Program-made: the position numbers and the translations under genes
Part shown: positions 1 to 9,263 of the stretch, in pieces
Position numbering within the stretch: the first letter of the stretch is position 1
How the letters are laid out: every line of letters starts with the position of its first letter
The notes under the pieces: generated by a model
Told to the model about the DNA's origin: nothing
What the model saw: only the letters and a program-made list of their open reading frames with translations
The model's database searches: none
NCBI RefSeq assembly: GCF_002192255.1
Contig: NZ_CP021768.1
Coordinates: 948,001-1,012,000, forward strand
DNA length: 64,000 bases
Source: Stenotrophomonas sp. WZN-1
GTDB taxonomy: Bacteria; Pseudomonadota; Gammaproteobacteria; Xanthomonadales; Xanthomonadaceae
Direction: 5' to 3'

Positions 1-19
1 CCCAGGACCCCTTGCACGC

Positions 20-664
20 ATGCGCATCCTGCTTGCCCGCCACGGCGAAACGCCGTGGAACGCCGAAGGCCGCTACCAGGGCCAGATCGACATCCCGCTT
101 TCGCCGATCGGTGAAGCCCAGGCCCAGGCCCTTGGCGCCCGCCTGGCCTCGGTCGACATCACCCGTGCCGTCGCCTCGCCGCTGTCGCGCGCGCAGCGCA
201 CCGCGCAGCTGGCGCTCGGCGCCGCCCGTGCCGACATGCTGCTGACCGAGCCGGAGCTGCAGGAAATCGCGCACGGTGAGTGGGAGGGCCTGCTCGCCAG
301 CGAGATCCACGAGAAAGATCCGTCGCGCCTGCAGGCCTGGCGCGAGGAGCCGGATACCGTGCTGATGCCCGGCGGCGAATCGCTGCGCCTGGTGCTGGAG
401 CGCAGCTGGCGTGGCCTGGCCCGTGCCACTGAAGGCCTTGGCGAGCACGACACCCTGCTGGTGGTGGCCCATGACGCGGTGAACCGCGTGATCCTGTGCA
501 GGGTGCTGGGCCTGCCGATCTCCCGCCTGTGGACCTTCCGCCAGGCACCGACCACGCTCAACCTGCTCGAAGGCGCCGACCTGGACAGCCTGGAAGTGGT
601 GCGCCTGAACGACTGCGCCCACCACACGCCGTTCTTCGGCGAAGCCAAGCACCGCGCTCTCTGA
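20..664 (+). CDS. Histidine phosphatase family protein
   Basis: A 214-residue member of the histidine phosphatase (phosphoglycerate mutase-like) superfamily. The N-terminal RHGE signature at residues 7-10 carries the phospho-accepting histidine, and the second catalytic histidine lies in VVAHD near residue 151. The HGEWEG segment around residue 85 is typical of the GpmB/CobC-like branch. Members of this branch remove phosphate from small molecules, and the substrate cannot be read from the sequence. It is soluble with no signal peptide. The ATG at 20 is the natural start. The gene lies 41 bp upstream of folC on the same strand, so co-transcription is likely. Confidence 0.85.
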   Translation: MRILLARHGETPWNAEGRYQGQIDIPLSPIGEAQAQALGARLASVDITRAVASPLSRAQRTAQLALGAARADMLLTEPELQEIAHGEWEGLLASEIHEKDPSRLQAWREEPDTVLMPGGESLRLVLERSWRGLARATEGLGEHDTLLVVAHDAVNRVILCRVLGLPISRLWTFRQAPTTLNLLEGADLDSLEVVRLNDCAHHTPFFGEAKHRAL

Positions 665-705
665 TCCATCCCTTCGCATCAACTGCTTCTGCTGGAACTG
701 CTGCC

Positions 706-1977
706 GTGACGAACACCCCGACCACCCTGGCCGACTGGCTGGACTACATTGAACGCCAGCACCCGGCGAGCATCGACATGGGCCTGGAACGCGTGCGCGC
801 CGTGGCCATGGCGATGGGCCTGGGGACGCCGGCCCAGCGCACCATCGTGGTCGGTGGCACCAACGGCAAGGGCTCGACCGTGGCCTTCATCGAGGCCATC
901 GCGCGTGCTGCCGGCTGGAAGGTCGGCGCGTACACGTCGCCGCATCTGCTGCGCTACAACGAGCGCGTGCGCATCGACGGCCAGGACGTGGACGATGCCG
1001 CGCTGGTCGCTGCGTTCACTGCGGTCGAGGCCGCGCGTGGCGGGATCACGCTGACCTATTTCGAGTACGGCACGCTGGCCGCGCTGCAGCTGTTCGCCGA
1101 CGCCGGGCTGGACCTGGCGGTACTGGAAGTGGGCCTGGGCGGTCGACTGGATGCGGTCAACATCATCGATGCCGACGTGGCGGTGATCACTACCGTGGAC
1201 ATCGACCATGCCGAATGGCTGGGCGAGGACCGCGAAGCGATCGGCACCGAGAAGGCCGGCATCATCCGTGGCTGGAAGCCGGTGATCCTGGGCGAGACCG
1301 ATCCGCCGTCCAGCGTGCTGGCGCGTGCCTACCTGGTTGGTGCCAATGCGATCCGTGGCGGCAGCGACTATTTCTACGAGCCGATCGATGCCCAGCGCTG
1401 GCGCTGGCGCGACGTCGGCCTGCGCATGGAGCTGCCGACCCCGGCGCTGGCCGGCCCGATCCAGCTGGCCAATGCCGGTGCTGCCATCGCCGCCCTGCGC
1501 GCGCTGGACAAGCCGGTGCCGCGTGCGGCGTGGGCTGCCGGTATCGCGGCGGCGCGCATCCCTGGCCGCCTGCAGGCGTTCGAGCGTGACGGTGTGCAGA
1601 TCCGCGTCGACGTCGGGCACAACCCGCAGGCGGCGGGCCAGCTGGCGCGCGCGCTGAAGTCCGAAGCGTCGTCCGGGCGCACCCTGGCGGTGTACGCGGC
1701 ACTGCAGGACAAGGACGCAGTGGGCGTGGTGCAGGCGCTGCAGGACGTGGTCGGCGAGTGGACCCTGGCTGGCCTGGACGGCCCGCGCGGGCAGAGCGCT
1801 GCCCAGTTGCAGGCACGCCTGGACGGCACGGCGGCGGCCAAGGCCCAGCAGGCTGATACCGTCGAACAGGCGCTGGCACAGGTACTGGCCCAGGCCGGGC
1901 GCGGTGACCGCGTACTGGTGTTCGGCTCCTTCCATACCGCTGCTGCCGCGCTGCAATGGTTGCAGGGCGCCGCCTGA
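706..1977 (+). CDS. folC: Bifunctional folylpolyglutamate synthase/dihydrofolate synthase
   Basis: FolC joins L-glutamate to dihydropteroate and adds further glutamates to folates, using ATP, in the cytoplasm. The Mur-ligase-type P-loop GGTNGKGST is at about residues 48-56, and the GHNPQA motif of the C-terminal domain is present. The open frame reaches back into the upstream gene. I chose the GTG at 706, which gives VTNTPTTLADWLDYIERQ and 423 residues, the usual family length. The next genes are dedD, cvpA and purF, the same order as in Escherichia coli. Confidence 0.95.
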   Translation: MTNTPTTLADWLDYIERQHPASIDMGLERVRAVAMAMGLGTPAQRTIVVGGTNGKGSTVAFIEAIARAAGWKVGAYTSPHLLRYNERVRIDGQDVDDAALVAAFTAVEAARGGITLTYFEYGTLAALQLFADAGLDLAVLEVGLGGRLDAVNIIDADVAVITTVDIDHAEWLGEDREAIGTEKAGIIRGWKPVILGETDPPSSVLARAYLVGANAIRGGSDYFYEPIDAQRWRWRDVGLRMELPTPALAGPIQLANAGAAIAALRALDKPVPRAAWAAGIAAARIPGRLQAFERDGVQIRVDVGHNPQAAGQLARALKSEASSGRTLAVYAALQDKDAVGVVQALQDVVGEWTLAGLDGPRGQSAAQLQARLDGTAAAKAQQADTVEQALAQVLAQAGRGDRVLVFGSFHTAAAALQWLQGAA

Positions 1978-2019
1978 TCCGCGTTCAGCCAATGCCGACG
2001 CCGTCCGGTCCGGCACCCG

Positions 2020-2025
2020 TATAAT
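2020..2025 (+). promoter_or_regulatory. Candidate -10 box upstream of dedD
   Basis: A perfect TATAAT hexamer lies 33 bp before the dedD start codon. No convincing -35 hexamer sits 16-18 bp upstream, so this is only a candidate promoter. dedD may also be read from folC transcripts. Confidence 0.3.
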
Positions 2026-2057
2026 CGACCGCAACCTCCGGACAGTTGCCGCCTCAC

Positions 2058-3095
2058 GTGGATACGCCTCTGAAACAGCGTCTGATTGGTGCCATCGTGC
2101 TGGTGGCGCTGGCCGTGATTTTCCTGCCGATGCTGGTCAAGGGACCTGCGCCGGACAGCGGTGTGGCCTCGGTGCCGATCGCCGCGCCGGATGCCCCGGC
2201 CGATGGCCAGTTCGAAACCCGTGAGCTGCCGCTGGTTGCTCCGGCCGGTGGCGCCACCGGCCTGCAGACCGGGCAGGCCAAGCCGCTGCAGGAGGCCGCC
2301 GCCCCGGCCACGCCGCCGACCGTGGACACGTCCCCGGCGGTTGCCGCCGGCAATTACGCCGTCACTTTTGGTGCGTACGGCAGCAAGGCCGACGCCGACG
2401 CGGTCATCGCCTACCTGCAGCGCTCGCAGCTGCCGGGCTTTGCCGAAACGACCACCATCAACGGGCGCCAGGCGTGGCGTGTGCGCGTCGGGCCGTATGC
2501 CGACCGTGCGCAGGCCGAGGCTGCCCGCCTGCAGGCGGTGAAGATCCGCGCCGATGTAAAGGCCGAAGTCATCGCCCTGGACGCGGCGGCAGGCAGCAGT
2601 GCGGCGGTCGCTGCCACGCCGGCGCCGACCGCCAGCGCCCCGGCCGCGGCCACCACGCCGTCGGCCACCAGCAACCCGGTGCGCAGCGAAAGCCTGCCGC
2701 CGAGCACGCCGACGGCGACGACCACCAGACCGGAGCCGCCCAAGCCGGCGCCGAAGCCCGAGGCTCCGAAGCCAGAAGCCAAGCCCGAGCCGAAGCCGGA
2801 GGCCACCGCCAGCAAGCCGGCGACGGCACCGGCCACGCCGGCCGCACCGGCGGCCAGTGGCGTCGGCTTCGCCGTGCAGCTGGGCGCGTTCGGCCAGGCC
2901 AACGATGCCAATGCGCTGCGCGACAAGGTCCGTGCCGCCGGCTTCAGTGCTTTCGTCGAGCAGGTGCGCACCGAAAAGGGCACCCTGCATCGCGTCCGCG
3001 TCGGGCCGGTGGCCAACCGGGCTGACGCCGAGCAGTTGAAGGCGCAGGTCGCCGCCAAGGTCGGCGTGGCCGGCATGGTCCGACCGCACCCATGA
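2058..3095 (+). CDS. dedD: DedD-like SPOR-domain cell division protein
   Basis: An inner-membrane protein expected to bind denuded peptidoglycan at the division septum through SPOR domains. A single transmembrane helix covers about residues 8-26. A proline- and alanine-rich periplasmic linker follows. There are two SPOR-like repeats: one at about residues 98-160 (YAVTFGAYG, later WRVRVGPY) and one at about 268-340 (FAVQLGAFG, later HRVRVGPV). I chose the GTG at 2058 over the TTG at 2046 because it starts VDTPLKQRLIG, right before the helix. A second SPOR domain is more than the single one in E. coli DedD. It is followed by cvpA and purF. Confidence 0.88.
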   Translation: MDTPLKQRLIGAIVLVALAVIFLPMLVKGPAPDSGVASVPIAAPDAPADGQFETRELPLVAPAGGATGLQTGQAKPLQEAAAPATPPTVDTSPAVAAGNYAVTFGAYGSKADADAVIAYLQRSQLPGFAETTTINGRQAWRVRVGPYADRAQAEAARLQAVKIRADVKAEVIALDAAAGSSAAVAATPAPTASAPAAATTPSATSNPVRSESLPPSTPTATTTRPEPPKPAPKPEAPKPEAKPEPKPEATASKPATAPATPAAPAASGVGFAVQLGAFGQANDANALRDKVRAAGFSAFVEQVRTEKGTLHRVRVGPVANRADAEQLKAQVAAKVGVAGMVRPHP

Positions 3096-3141
3096 CCCAC
3101 GCGCAGGCCCGTTGCCAGCGCCGCCGAGGGAGCGGGGCGCC

Positions 3142-3921
3142 ATGATCGACGTGGTGCTGCTGATCGTGATCGCCGCCTCGACCCTGCTCGGGATGCTGCG
3201 TGGCTTCGTTGGAATCGTCATCGGCACGCTGTCGTGGCTGCTGGCTGCGTGGGCGGCCTTCGCCTTCGGCAACGATGCGGCACGCTGGTGGGCGGCCCCG
3301 GCCGCGCCCGGCGGCGAGCACTTCGTCGGCGGCTACCTGGGCGTCGGCATTGGCGTGATGATCGTGGTCGCGGTGATCGGCATGGTCATCAAGGCGATGA
3401 TCCACCGCAGCATGCTGACCAGCCTGGACCGGTTGCTGGGCGGCGTGCTGGGAGCCGTGCGTGGCGGCCTGATCGCGGCGATCCTGGTGCTGCTGGCCGG
3501 CTTCACACCGCTGACCGCCGAACCCTCCTGGAAGCGCTCGGCGGTCCGCCCGGTGCTGAACCCGGCCGTGGCCTGGATGAACGGGAAGCTGCCGCACTGG
3601 CAGGTGCCCGGCGCCGATCTGCTGCCCAAGACCTTGCCGACCGACATGCTGTCCCCATCTGCATTGATGGAGCTGGGAAAGAACGCAGGCGCCGATTTGG
3701 GAAAGCCGGGCATGGCAGGCGATAATGGCATCCTCAACCAGGTAGTGGCGGGCGGCGGATGGCTGCGGCCCGCGAAAGCGGAACAGGGCGACGCATACGA
3801 TCCGGCCGAAGTGCGCCCGGACGCCCCAGCACTGCCGGACAGTATCGAGCCGGGCGATCCGGCCAATGTCGACCGCAGGCGCGGCGACCACCGCGGCCAG
3901 GTACGGCCACCTTTCTTGTAA
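3142..3921 (+). CDS. cvpA: CvpA family membrane protein
   Basis: A 259-residue polytopic inner-membrane protein of the CvpA (colicin V production) family. In E. coli the gene is linked to purF and the protein is needed for colicin V export and envelope integrity. Hydrophobic segments begin right at the N terminus (IDVVLLIVIAASTLLGML) and recur at about residues 28-45, 68-88 and 100-122. The glycine-rich LLGGVLGAVRGG stretch before the fourth helix is typical. The tail is soluble. ATG 3142 has the purine run GGAGCGGGG upstream. It ends 30 bp before purF, consistent with one operon. Confidence 0.9.
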   Translation: MIDVVLLIVIAASTLLGMLRGFVGIVIGTLSWLLAAWAAFAFGNDAARWWAAPAAPGGEHFVGGYLGVGIGVMIVVAVIGMVIKAMIHRSMLTSLDRLLGGVLGAVRGGLIAAILVLLAGFTPLTAEPSWKRSAVRPVLNPAVAWMNGKLPHWQVPGADLLPKTLPTDMLSPSALMELGKNAGADLGKPGMAGDNGILNQVVAGGGWLRPAKAEQGDAYDPAEVRPDAPALPDSIEPGDPANVDRRRGDHRGQVRPPFL

Positions 3922-3951
3922 CTGGGCACAGCCCAGCGGAGACCTCGCACC

Positions 3952-5418
3952 ATGTGTGGCATCGTCGGAATCGTCGGCAACCAGAACGTCGCCGGGCAGT
4001 TGTATGACGGCTTGACCGTTCTCCAGCATCGCGGCCAGGATGCGGCGGGCATCGCCACGGCCAATGGCAGCCGCCTGCGGGTGCAGAAGGCCACCGGCCT
4101 GGTCCGCGATGTGTTCGATGCACGCACCATGTCCACCCTGGAAGGCAGTGTCGGCATCGCCCATGTGCGCTACCCGACCGCCGGCTCGGAAGGCATGGAC
4201 GAGGCGCAGCCGTTCTACGTGAACTCGCCGTACGGCATCGCGCTGGCCCACAACGGCAACCTGATCAACACCGAGGCGCTGCGCCAGCAGGTGTTCGAAC
4301 AGGACCGCCGCAACGTCAACACCGATTCGGACAGCGAAGTGCTGCTGAACGTGTTCGCCTACGAACTGGAGCAGCAGCGCCAGCTCAGTCCGGAAGCCGC
4401 GATCCGCGCGGTGGCCGGCGTTCACCGCCGTTGCAAGGGCGGCTATGCAGTGGTCAGCGTGGTACTGGGCCTGGGCCTGGTAGCCTTCCGCGACCCGCAT
4501 GGCATTCGTCCGCTGGTACTGGGCAAGCGCAGCCATGCCGAGGGCGACGAGTACATCGTGGCCTCCGAGTCGGCCGCGCTGGACGTACTGGGCTTCCAGC
4601 GCGTGCGCGATGTGCAGCCGGGTGAAGCACTGGTGATCACCGCGCGCGGCGAGCTGTTCTCGGAAATCTGCGCCGAGCCGGCCGAGCACACCCCGTGCAT
4701 CTTCGAGTACGTGTACTTCGCGCGTCCGGATTCGATGATCGACAACGTCTCGGTGCACAAGGCGCGCATGCGCATGGGCATCAAGCTGGGCGAGAAGATC
4801 CTGCGCCTGCGCCCGGACCACGATATCGACACCATCATCCCGATCCCGGATACCTCGCGCGATGCCGCGCTGGAGATCTCCAACGTGCTCGGGGTGAAGT
4901 ACCGCGAAGGCTTCATCAAGAACCGCTACATCGGCCGCACCTTCATCATGCCGGGCCAGGGCGAACGCGTGAAGTCGGTGCGCCGCAAGCTCAACCCGAT
5001 CCACCTGGAATTCCGCAACCGCGTGGTGCTGCTGGTGGACGATTCGATCGTGCGTGGCACCACCAGCCAGCAGATCGTGCAGATGGCCCGTGATGCGGGT
5101 GCGCGCAAGGTCTACCTGGCCAGCGCGGCGCCGCCGGTGCGTTACCCGAACATCTACGGCATCGACATGCCGGCGGCCGAAGAACTGGTCGCGCACAACC
5201 GCACCGTGGAAGAGATCGAGGCCCACCTGGGCTGCGACTGGCTGATCTACCAGGACCTGGAAGACATGGAAGCGGCGGTGAGCGAGGGCAACCCGGCGCT
5301 GCGCAACTTCGATTCGTCCTGCTTCAACGGCCACTACCCGACGGGTATCGAGCCGGGCTACTTCGAGCGCATCCAGCAGCTGCGTTCGGACGACGCCAAG
5401 CACAAGCGCCGCGCCTGA
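3952..5418 (+). CDS. purF: Amidophosphoribosyltransferase
   Basis: PurF catalyses the first committed step of purine synthesis, making 5-phosphoribosylamine from PRPP and glutamine. The N-terminal nucleophile Cys2 (MCGIVGIVG) shows the mature glutaminase start with no propeptide. The class II glutaminase domain covers roughly residues 1-235. The phosphoribosyltransferase domain has the PRPP loop [15 protein letters not shown] at about residues 358-372. The length of 488 residues is normal. A short hairpin (CTGGGC/GCCCAG, 3922-3936) sits between cvpA and the purF ribosome-binding region. Confidence 0.97.
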   Translation: MCGIVGIVGNQNVAGQLYDGLTVLQHRGQDAAGIATANGSRLRVQKATGLVRDVFDARTMSTLEGSVGIAHVRYPTAGSEGMDEAQPFYVNSPYGIALAHNGNLINTEALRQQVFEQDRRNVNTDSDSEVLLNVFAYELEQQRQLSPEAAIRAVAGVHRRCKGGYAVVSVVLGLGLVAFRDPHGIRPLVLGKRSHAEGDEYIVASESAALDVLGFQRVRDVQPGEALVITARGELFSEICAEPAEHTPCIFEYVYFARPDSMIDNVSVHKARMRMGIKLGEKILRLRPDHDIDTIIPIPDTSRDAALEISNVLGVKYREGFIKNRYIGRTFIMPGQGERVKSVRRKLNPIHLEFRNRVVLLVDDSIVRGTTSQQIVQMARDAGARKVYLASAAPPVRYPNIYGIDMPAAEELVAHNRTVEEIEAHLGCDWLIYQDLEDMEAAVSEGNPALRNFDSSCFNGHYPTGIEPGYFERIQQLRSDDAKHKRRA

Positions 5419-5427
5419 GGTCCAGGC

Positions 5428-6252
5428 GTGGTCGATGTACCCGACGTTGGTGGCGACCTGCTGCGCGCAGCGCAGCAGTGCCTGGCCGAAGCCGACCCGC
5501 TGCGCAAGGTCACGCTGACCCAGGCGTATGCGGCCGCGTTCCGTGCCGGTCGCCTGAAGGTGGCCGCCGATGCGCCGCCGCCGGAACCGATCCGCATGCC
5601 CGGCCGGCCGGCGCGGCTGGTGCTGGTGCATCCGCGCGAAGTGCCGCGGCGCGGACTGGGCGGCGTGGAAGGACGTGCCGCCTTCATCCACGCCATCGCC
5701 CACATCGAACTCAACGCGATCGACCTGGCCTGGGATGCGGTGTACCGCTTCCGCGGCCTGCCGCCGGCGTTCCATGCCGACTGGGTCAGTTGTGCCGACG
5801 ACGAATCGCGGCACTTCATGCTGCTGCGCGAGCGCCTGCTGGTGCACGGCCACGACTACGCTGATTTCCCCGCGCACAATGGCCTGTGGGAAATGTGCGA
5901 AAAGACCGCGCATGATGGCCTGGCACGCATGGCGCTGGTGCCGCGCGTACTGGAGGCGCGCGGCCTGGACGTGACACCGGGCATGATCGAGAAGCTGCGC
6001 AATGTCGGCGATGGCGAAACCGCTGACGTACTGGAAGTGATCCTGCGCGAGGAAGTGGCGCACGTCGCCGCCGGTTCGCGCTGGTACCGCTGGTACTGCG
6101 ATCGCGCCGGCGTCGAGCCGCGCGCGCGCTTCAAGGCGCTGCTGGTGGAGTACGCCGGCGGCTACCTGCATGGGCCATTCAACATCGAAGCGCGCCTGCT
6201 GGCCGGCTTCGATGCCGACGAGCTCGCCAACCTGGTCGAACAGGCCGGCTGA
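5428..6252 (+). CDS. DUF455 ferritin-like protein
   Basis: A 274-residue DUF455 protein, a ferritin-like four-helix fold whose biochemical role is not established. Possible metal ligands lie in HIELNAIDLAWD (about residues 92-103), DDESRHFM (about 125-132) and REEVAHVAAGSRWY (near 210), an E/ExxH pattern as in di-iron ferritin-like enzymes. The gene starts with GTG at 5428, only 9 bp after purF, so it is probably translated from the purF transcript. There is no signal peptide. It ends just before a long palindrome that probably acts as a terminator. Confidence 0.8.
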   Translation: MVDVPDVGGDLLRAAQQCLAEADPLRKVTLTQAYAAAFRAGRLKVAADAPPPEPIRMPGRPARLVLVHPREVPRRGLGGVEGRAAFIHAIAHIELNAIDLAWDAVYRFRGLPPAFHADWVSCADDESRHFMLLRERLLVHGHDYADFPAHNGLWEMCEKTAHDGLARMALVPRVLEARGLDVTPGMIEKLRNVGDGETADVLEVILREEVAHVAAGSRWYRWYCDRAGVEPRARFKALLVEYAGGYLHGPFNIEARLLAGFDADELANLVEQAG

Positions 6253-6259
6253 CAGAAGA

Positions 6260-6321
6260 GGGGACGGAGGGGATCAAGTCGTTTATGCATAAACGACTTG
6301 ATCCCCTCCGTCCCCTTTTTT
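6260..6321. terminator. 28-bp perfect palindrome between convergent genes
   Basis: Two perfectly complementary 28-nt arms (6260-6287 and 6288-6315) meet with no spacer, followed by six Ts on the plus strand. It lies between the convergent DUF455 and DUF2235 genes, and the T tract runs into the stop codon of the DUF2235 gene. It should work as an intrinsic terminator for the rightward operon. The arms are much longer than termination needs, which suggests a dispersed palindromic repeat doing the job. Confidence 0.75.
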
Positions 6322-7778
6322 CATGCGTTCGGCAACACCACGCGCTTGCCATCCACGGTGGGCCGGTTGATGTAGAACAGGCCGGGACCGGGCCGGTAGG
6401 GCAGCTCGCTGACGCCGGCGTCGGCGGCGTAGGTCAGCGCAGTGTCGCCCAGTGCATCGAAATTCCAGTGCGCCGACTGCATCAGGTAGCGTCGGCGCAG
6501 CAATGCCTCCTGGGTCTGGGTCAGCGCCTGCCCGGCCACCAGCCGCCGTGCGATCGGCTGCAGGGTGGCGGGCAGCTCCCAGCCGGGAACTCCGGCGGCG
6601 TTGGCGCGCCATTGCACGCCGGCATCGAGTGCGTGCTGCTGCATCACCTGCAGCGCGATCAACTGGTAGCGCCAATCGATGCGCCGGCGCAGCACCACGG
6701 CGGCGGTGACGTACAGCACCGGCGACAGCAGCACGCTGCGGCTTCCGGCACGGCGCTGCTGCTGCCACTGGTGCCAGACATCCACCCAGACTTCCTTTTC
6801 GTCCACGCCCAGCTGCTGCCGCCAGCGTTCGGCATCGGCCTGCGTTTCAGCGTAGGCGGTGGTGGCCTGCAGCATCGCCAGCGGGGGAATCTGGTAGTCG
6901 GCAACGGCGGGGCGGCGCAGCTGCTGCCGGCGTGGGCGGCTGAGCAGCTTGGGGCCTTCCTCCAGCTGGTTGTAGCCGCCGCCGATGTTGGCATGCACGC
7001 CGGGCAGGGCGATCTCGGTGAACGGCGGTGCCACCGTGGTCAGCGGATAGTGCTGGCGATGTTCGTCGCGCGCGGTCAACTGCACCACGCGCGCAGCGAT
7101 GCCGCTGCGCAGGGCAAGCTGCGGTTGTTCGTCGGCGCGGCCACCGCTGACCGCAACCACGGTATCGAACAGGCCGATGAAACGCAGCACCGGCAGGGCA
7201 GGGGCGAAGTCCGCCGCGCAGGCCAGGCCGGCGCCCTTCAGCAGCTGGCGCCAGCGCGCGCTGTCCCAGGCCTGCAGCTGGTTTGCGATATCACGTGCCG
7301 CAGCAGCACCGCGCGAATAGCCGAACAGATCCACCTGCACGCTATGCAGCGGTCGTTGCCAGCGCGCGGACAGCCCGGCCAGTGCCGCCGGCAGCAGCAC
7401 CTGCAGCGCTCGCTGCACTTTCGCGCGAACGCCACTGGCACCGATGCCGAAGGCCAGTCCGATCAGATCGTCATCGGCATCATCGCGGGTGCCCACGCCT
7501 TCAACATAGATCGACAGCGAAGGCGTGGCCATCGCATCGCGGCGGCTGTCCGGGTACAGCTGCTGAAGGCGGGAGATATTGGTCGGGCCGTTGTCGTAGC
7601 TGCTGGTCAGCCGGCTCTGGTAAGTCGAATCGTCATCCGCTCGCAGCTGCGCCGGACGCGGCTGTGGCAGCTGTGGTCGACCACGCGCCAGGTTGTGTGC
7701 GTTGTTGCGGGTGCCATCGAAGAACAGGCCGATCCGCAGCAAGCCGACATCTTCGTCCGTGTCCTGCGATGGTGCCAT
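6321..7778 (-). CDS. DUF2235 (Tle1-like) alpha/beta hydrolase
   Basis: A 485-residue protein with the DUF2235 layout, the fold of the type VI secretion phospholipase effector Tle1. Visible signatures are LRIGLFFDGTRNN near residues 14-26, the nucleophile elbow GYSRG near 153-157 (Gly-X-Ser-X-Gly) and GVHANIGGGY near 258. Many family members read HSDVGGGY at the last motif, so an Asn stands where an Asp is usual. No VgrG, PAAR or immunity-like gene is adjacent. ATG 7778 was chosen because GGGG lies 7 nt upstream; an in-frame ATG at 7784 is possible. There is no signal peptide. Lipase function is inferred. Confidence 0.78.
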   Translation of the reverse strand: MAPSQDTDEDVGLLRIGLFFDGTRNNAHNLARGRPQLPQPRPAQLRADDDSTYQSRLTSSYDNGPTNISRLQQLYPDSRRDAMATPSLSIYVEGVGTRDDADDDLIGLAFGIGASGVRAKVQRALQVLLPAALAGLSARWQRPLHSVQVDLFGYSRGAAAARDIANQLQAWDSARWRQLLKGAGLACAADFAPALPVLRFIGLFDTVVAVSGGRADEQPQLALRSGIAARVVQLTARDEHRQHYPLTTVAPPFTEIALPGVHANIGGGYNQLEEGPKLLSRPRRQQLRRPAVADYQIPPLAMLQATTAYAETQADAERWRQQLGVDEKEVWVDVWHQWQQQRRAGSRSVLLSPVLYVTAAVVLRRRIDWRYQLIALQVMQQHALDAGVQWRANAAGVPGWELPATLQPIARRLVAGQALTQTQEALLRRRYLMQSAHWNFDALGDTALTYAADAGVSELPYRPGPGLFYINRPTVDGKRVVLPNA

Positions 7779-7917
7779 GTGCATTCCCCGTCGTGGCTGC
7801 GTCACGGTAGCGCGAAAGCGGTGTATTGGCGAAGTGTAGTGACGCTTTTGACCTGACTGATCGCAGATGCGGTCGATCACAAATCCCGTCTTTCATTTCA
7901 CTCGCCTATTGAATTCA

Positions 7918-7964
7918 CACGACCCGCGCAGGCCATATGGCCAAACCCGGCAAACCGGGTCGTG
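7918..7964 (+). promoter_or_regulatory. Structured leader upstream of secreted protease gene
   Basis: Nested inverted repeats lie 40-86 bp before the protease start. The outer arms are CACGACCCG (7918-7926) and CGGGTCGTG (7956-7964). Inside are a perfect 12-bp palindrome GGCCATATGGCC (7931-7942) and a small hairpin CCCGG-CAAA-CCGGG (7946-7959). The outer stem and the CCCGG/CCGGG hairpin share bases, so they exclude each other. No T tract follows, so a regulatory leader is more likely than a plain terminator. Confidence 0.4.
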
Positions 7965-8003
7965 CTGCATCAACGCTGTTCACATCATTCAAGGAGCGAC
8001 GCA

Positions 8004-9257
8004 ATGTTGTCCAGATCGATTGGCAAAGCGGCAGGTGGCCTGGTGTTGGGTTTGTCGGTGGCAGCGGCCGCGCATGCGGCACCGTTGTTCGAGCCGGTGA
8101 CGGTCATCAGCCGCGCATCGGCAAGCAGTGAGCCCGCACTCGGCAAGCTGCTGGCCACCCCGTCCACGGCGACGGTACAGGAAGTGCGTGTCGATGCAGC
8201 CGCCACTGCACAGCCGCAGCTGGAATTCGAACTGCTCGGCCAGCGCGTGCAGGCGGTACGCAGCAAGGTCGAGGCGCTGCCCGATGGCGGCAGCATCTGG
8301 TACGGCCAGTTCCGTTCGCCCTCGGACAAGCTGACTGCGGCCACCTCCAACGGCCAGGACGACCCGGGCAATTCGCTGATCCTGGTGCGCTCGGGCAACA
8401 CCATCACCGGCTCGATCCGCAAGGATGGAAAGCTGTACCGCCTGCGCCCGCTGGGCAACCGCCACGTGCTGGTGGAAGTGGATGAATCGCGGATGCCGGC
8501 CGATCATCCGGCCGACTACAACCAGCTGCCGAAGATCCCGATGGGCGACAACGATCGCCTCGGTATCGCGCAGGCTTCGTCCGGCACGCCGGCCATCATC
8601 CGCGTGCTGGTGGTGGCGACCAATGCCGCCGTCACCGCCTATGGTGGCAACATGCAGTCGCTGGTGCAGCTGGCGGTGGCCGAGTCCAACCAGGGCTATG
8701 TCAACAGCAACGTCGGCATCACCATGGAACTGGCCCGCTACGAGACCACCAGCTACACCGAATCGGGCAGCTTCGATACTGACCTGGCGCGCTTCCGTGG
8801 TACCAGCGACGGCTACATGGACAGCATCCACACCAGCCGGAACACCTACGCGGCCGACGTGGGCGTGCTGCTGATCAACAACACCGCCTACTGTGGCTTG
8901 GCCTCGGGGATCGGCTCGACCGCGTCGACGGCGTTCGCGGCGGTGTACTGGGATTGCGCGACCGGCTACTACTCGTTCGCGCACGAGATCGGCCATCTGC
9001 AGAGTGCGCGGCATGACATCGCCACCGACTCGAGCACCTCGCCGTATGCCTATGGCCACGGCTACCGCTACGAGCCGGCCACCGGCACCGGCTGGCGCAC
9101 GATCATGGCCTACAACTGCACCCGCAGCTGCCCGCGCTTGAACTACTGGTCCAATCCGAACATCAGCTACAACGGCATCCCGATGGGCAATGCCAGCACC
9201 GCCGACAACCAGCGCGTGCTGGTCAACACCAAGGCCACCATCGCGGCCTTCCGCTGA
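8004..9257 (+). CDS. Secreted reprolysin-like zinc metalloprotease
   Basis: A 417-residue exported protease. A signal peptide covers about residues 1-26, ending AAAAHAA. The extended zinc motif HEIGHLQSARHD (residues 327-338) fits HExxHxxxxxHD, with three zinc ligands and the metzincin aspartate, and a methionine turn follows in TIMAYN. This places it with reprolysin/M12-like metzincins. Several cysteines near the C terminus suggest disulphides. I chose ATG 8004 over the upstream start at 7962 because AAGGAG (7991-7996) is well placed and the signal peptide begins there. It is likely an extracellular proteolytic factor; the substrate is unknown. Confidence 0.85.
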   Translation: MLSRSIGKAAGGLVLGLSVAAAAHAAPLFEPVTVISRASASSEPALGKLLATPSTATVQEVRVDAAATAQPQLEFELLGQRVQAVRSKVEALPDGGSIWYGQFRSPSDKLTAATSNGQDDPGNSLILVRSGNTITGSIRKDGKLYRLRPLGNRHVLVEVDESRMPADHPADYNQLPKIPMGDNDRLGIAQASSGTPAIIRVLVVATNAAVTAYGGNMQSLVQLAVAESNQGYVNSNVGITMELARYETTSYTESGSFDTDLARFRGTSDGYMDSIHTSRNTYAADVGVLLINNTAYCGLASGIGSTASTAFAAVYWDCATGYYSFAHEIGHLQSARHDIATDSSTSPYAYGHGYRYEPATGTGWRTIMAYNCTRSCPRLNYWSNPNISYNGIPMGNASTADNQRVLVNTKATIAAFR

Positions 9258-9263
9258 GTCCAA

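Noticed and set aside
2944..6171. A 1075-codon frame antisense to cvpA-purF-DUF455
   Set aside because: It covers three well-supported genes and has no recognisable domain.
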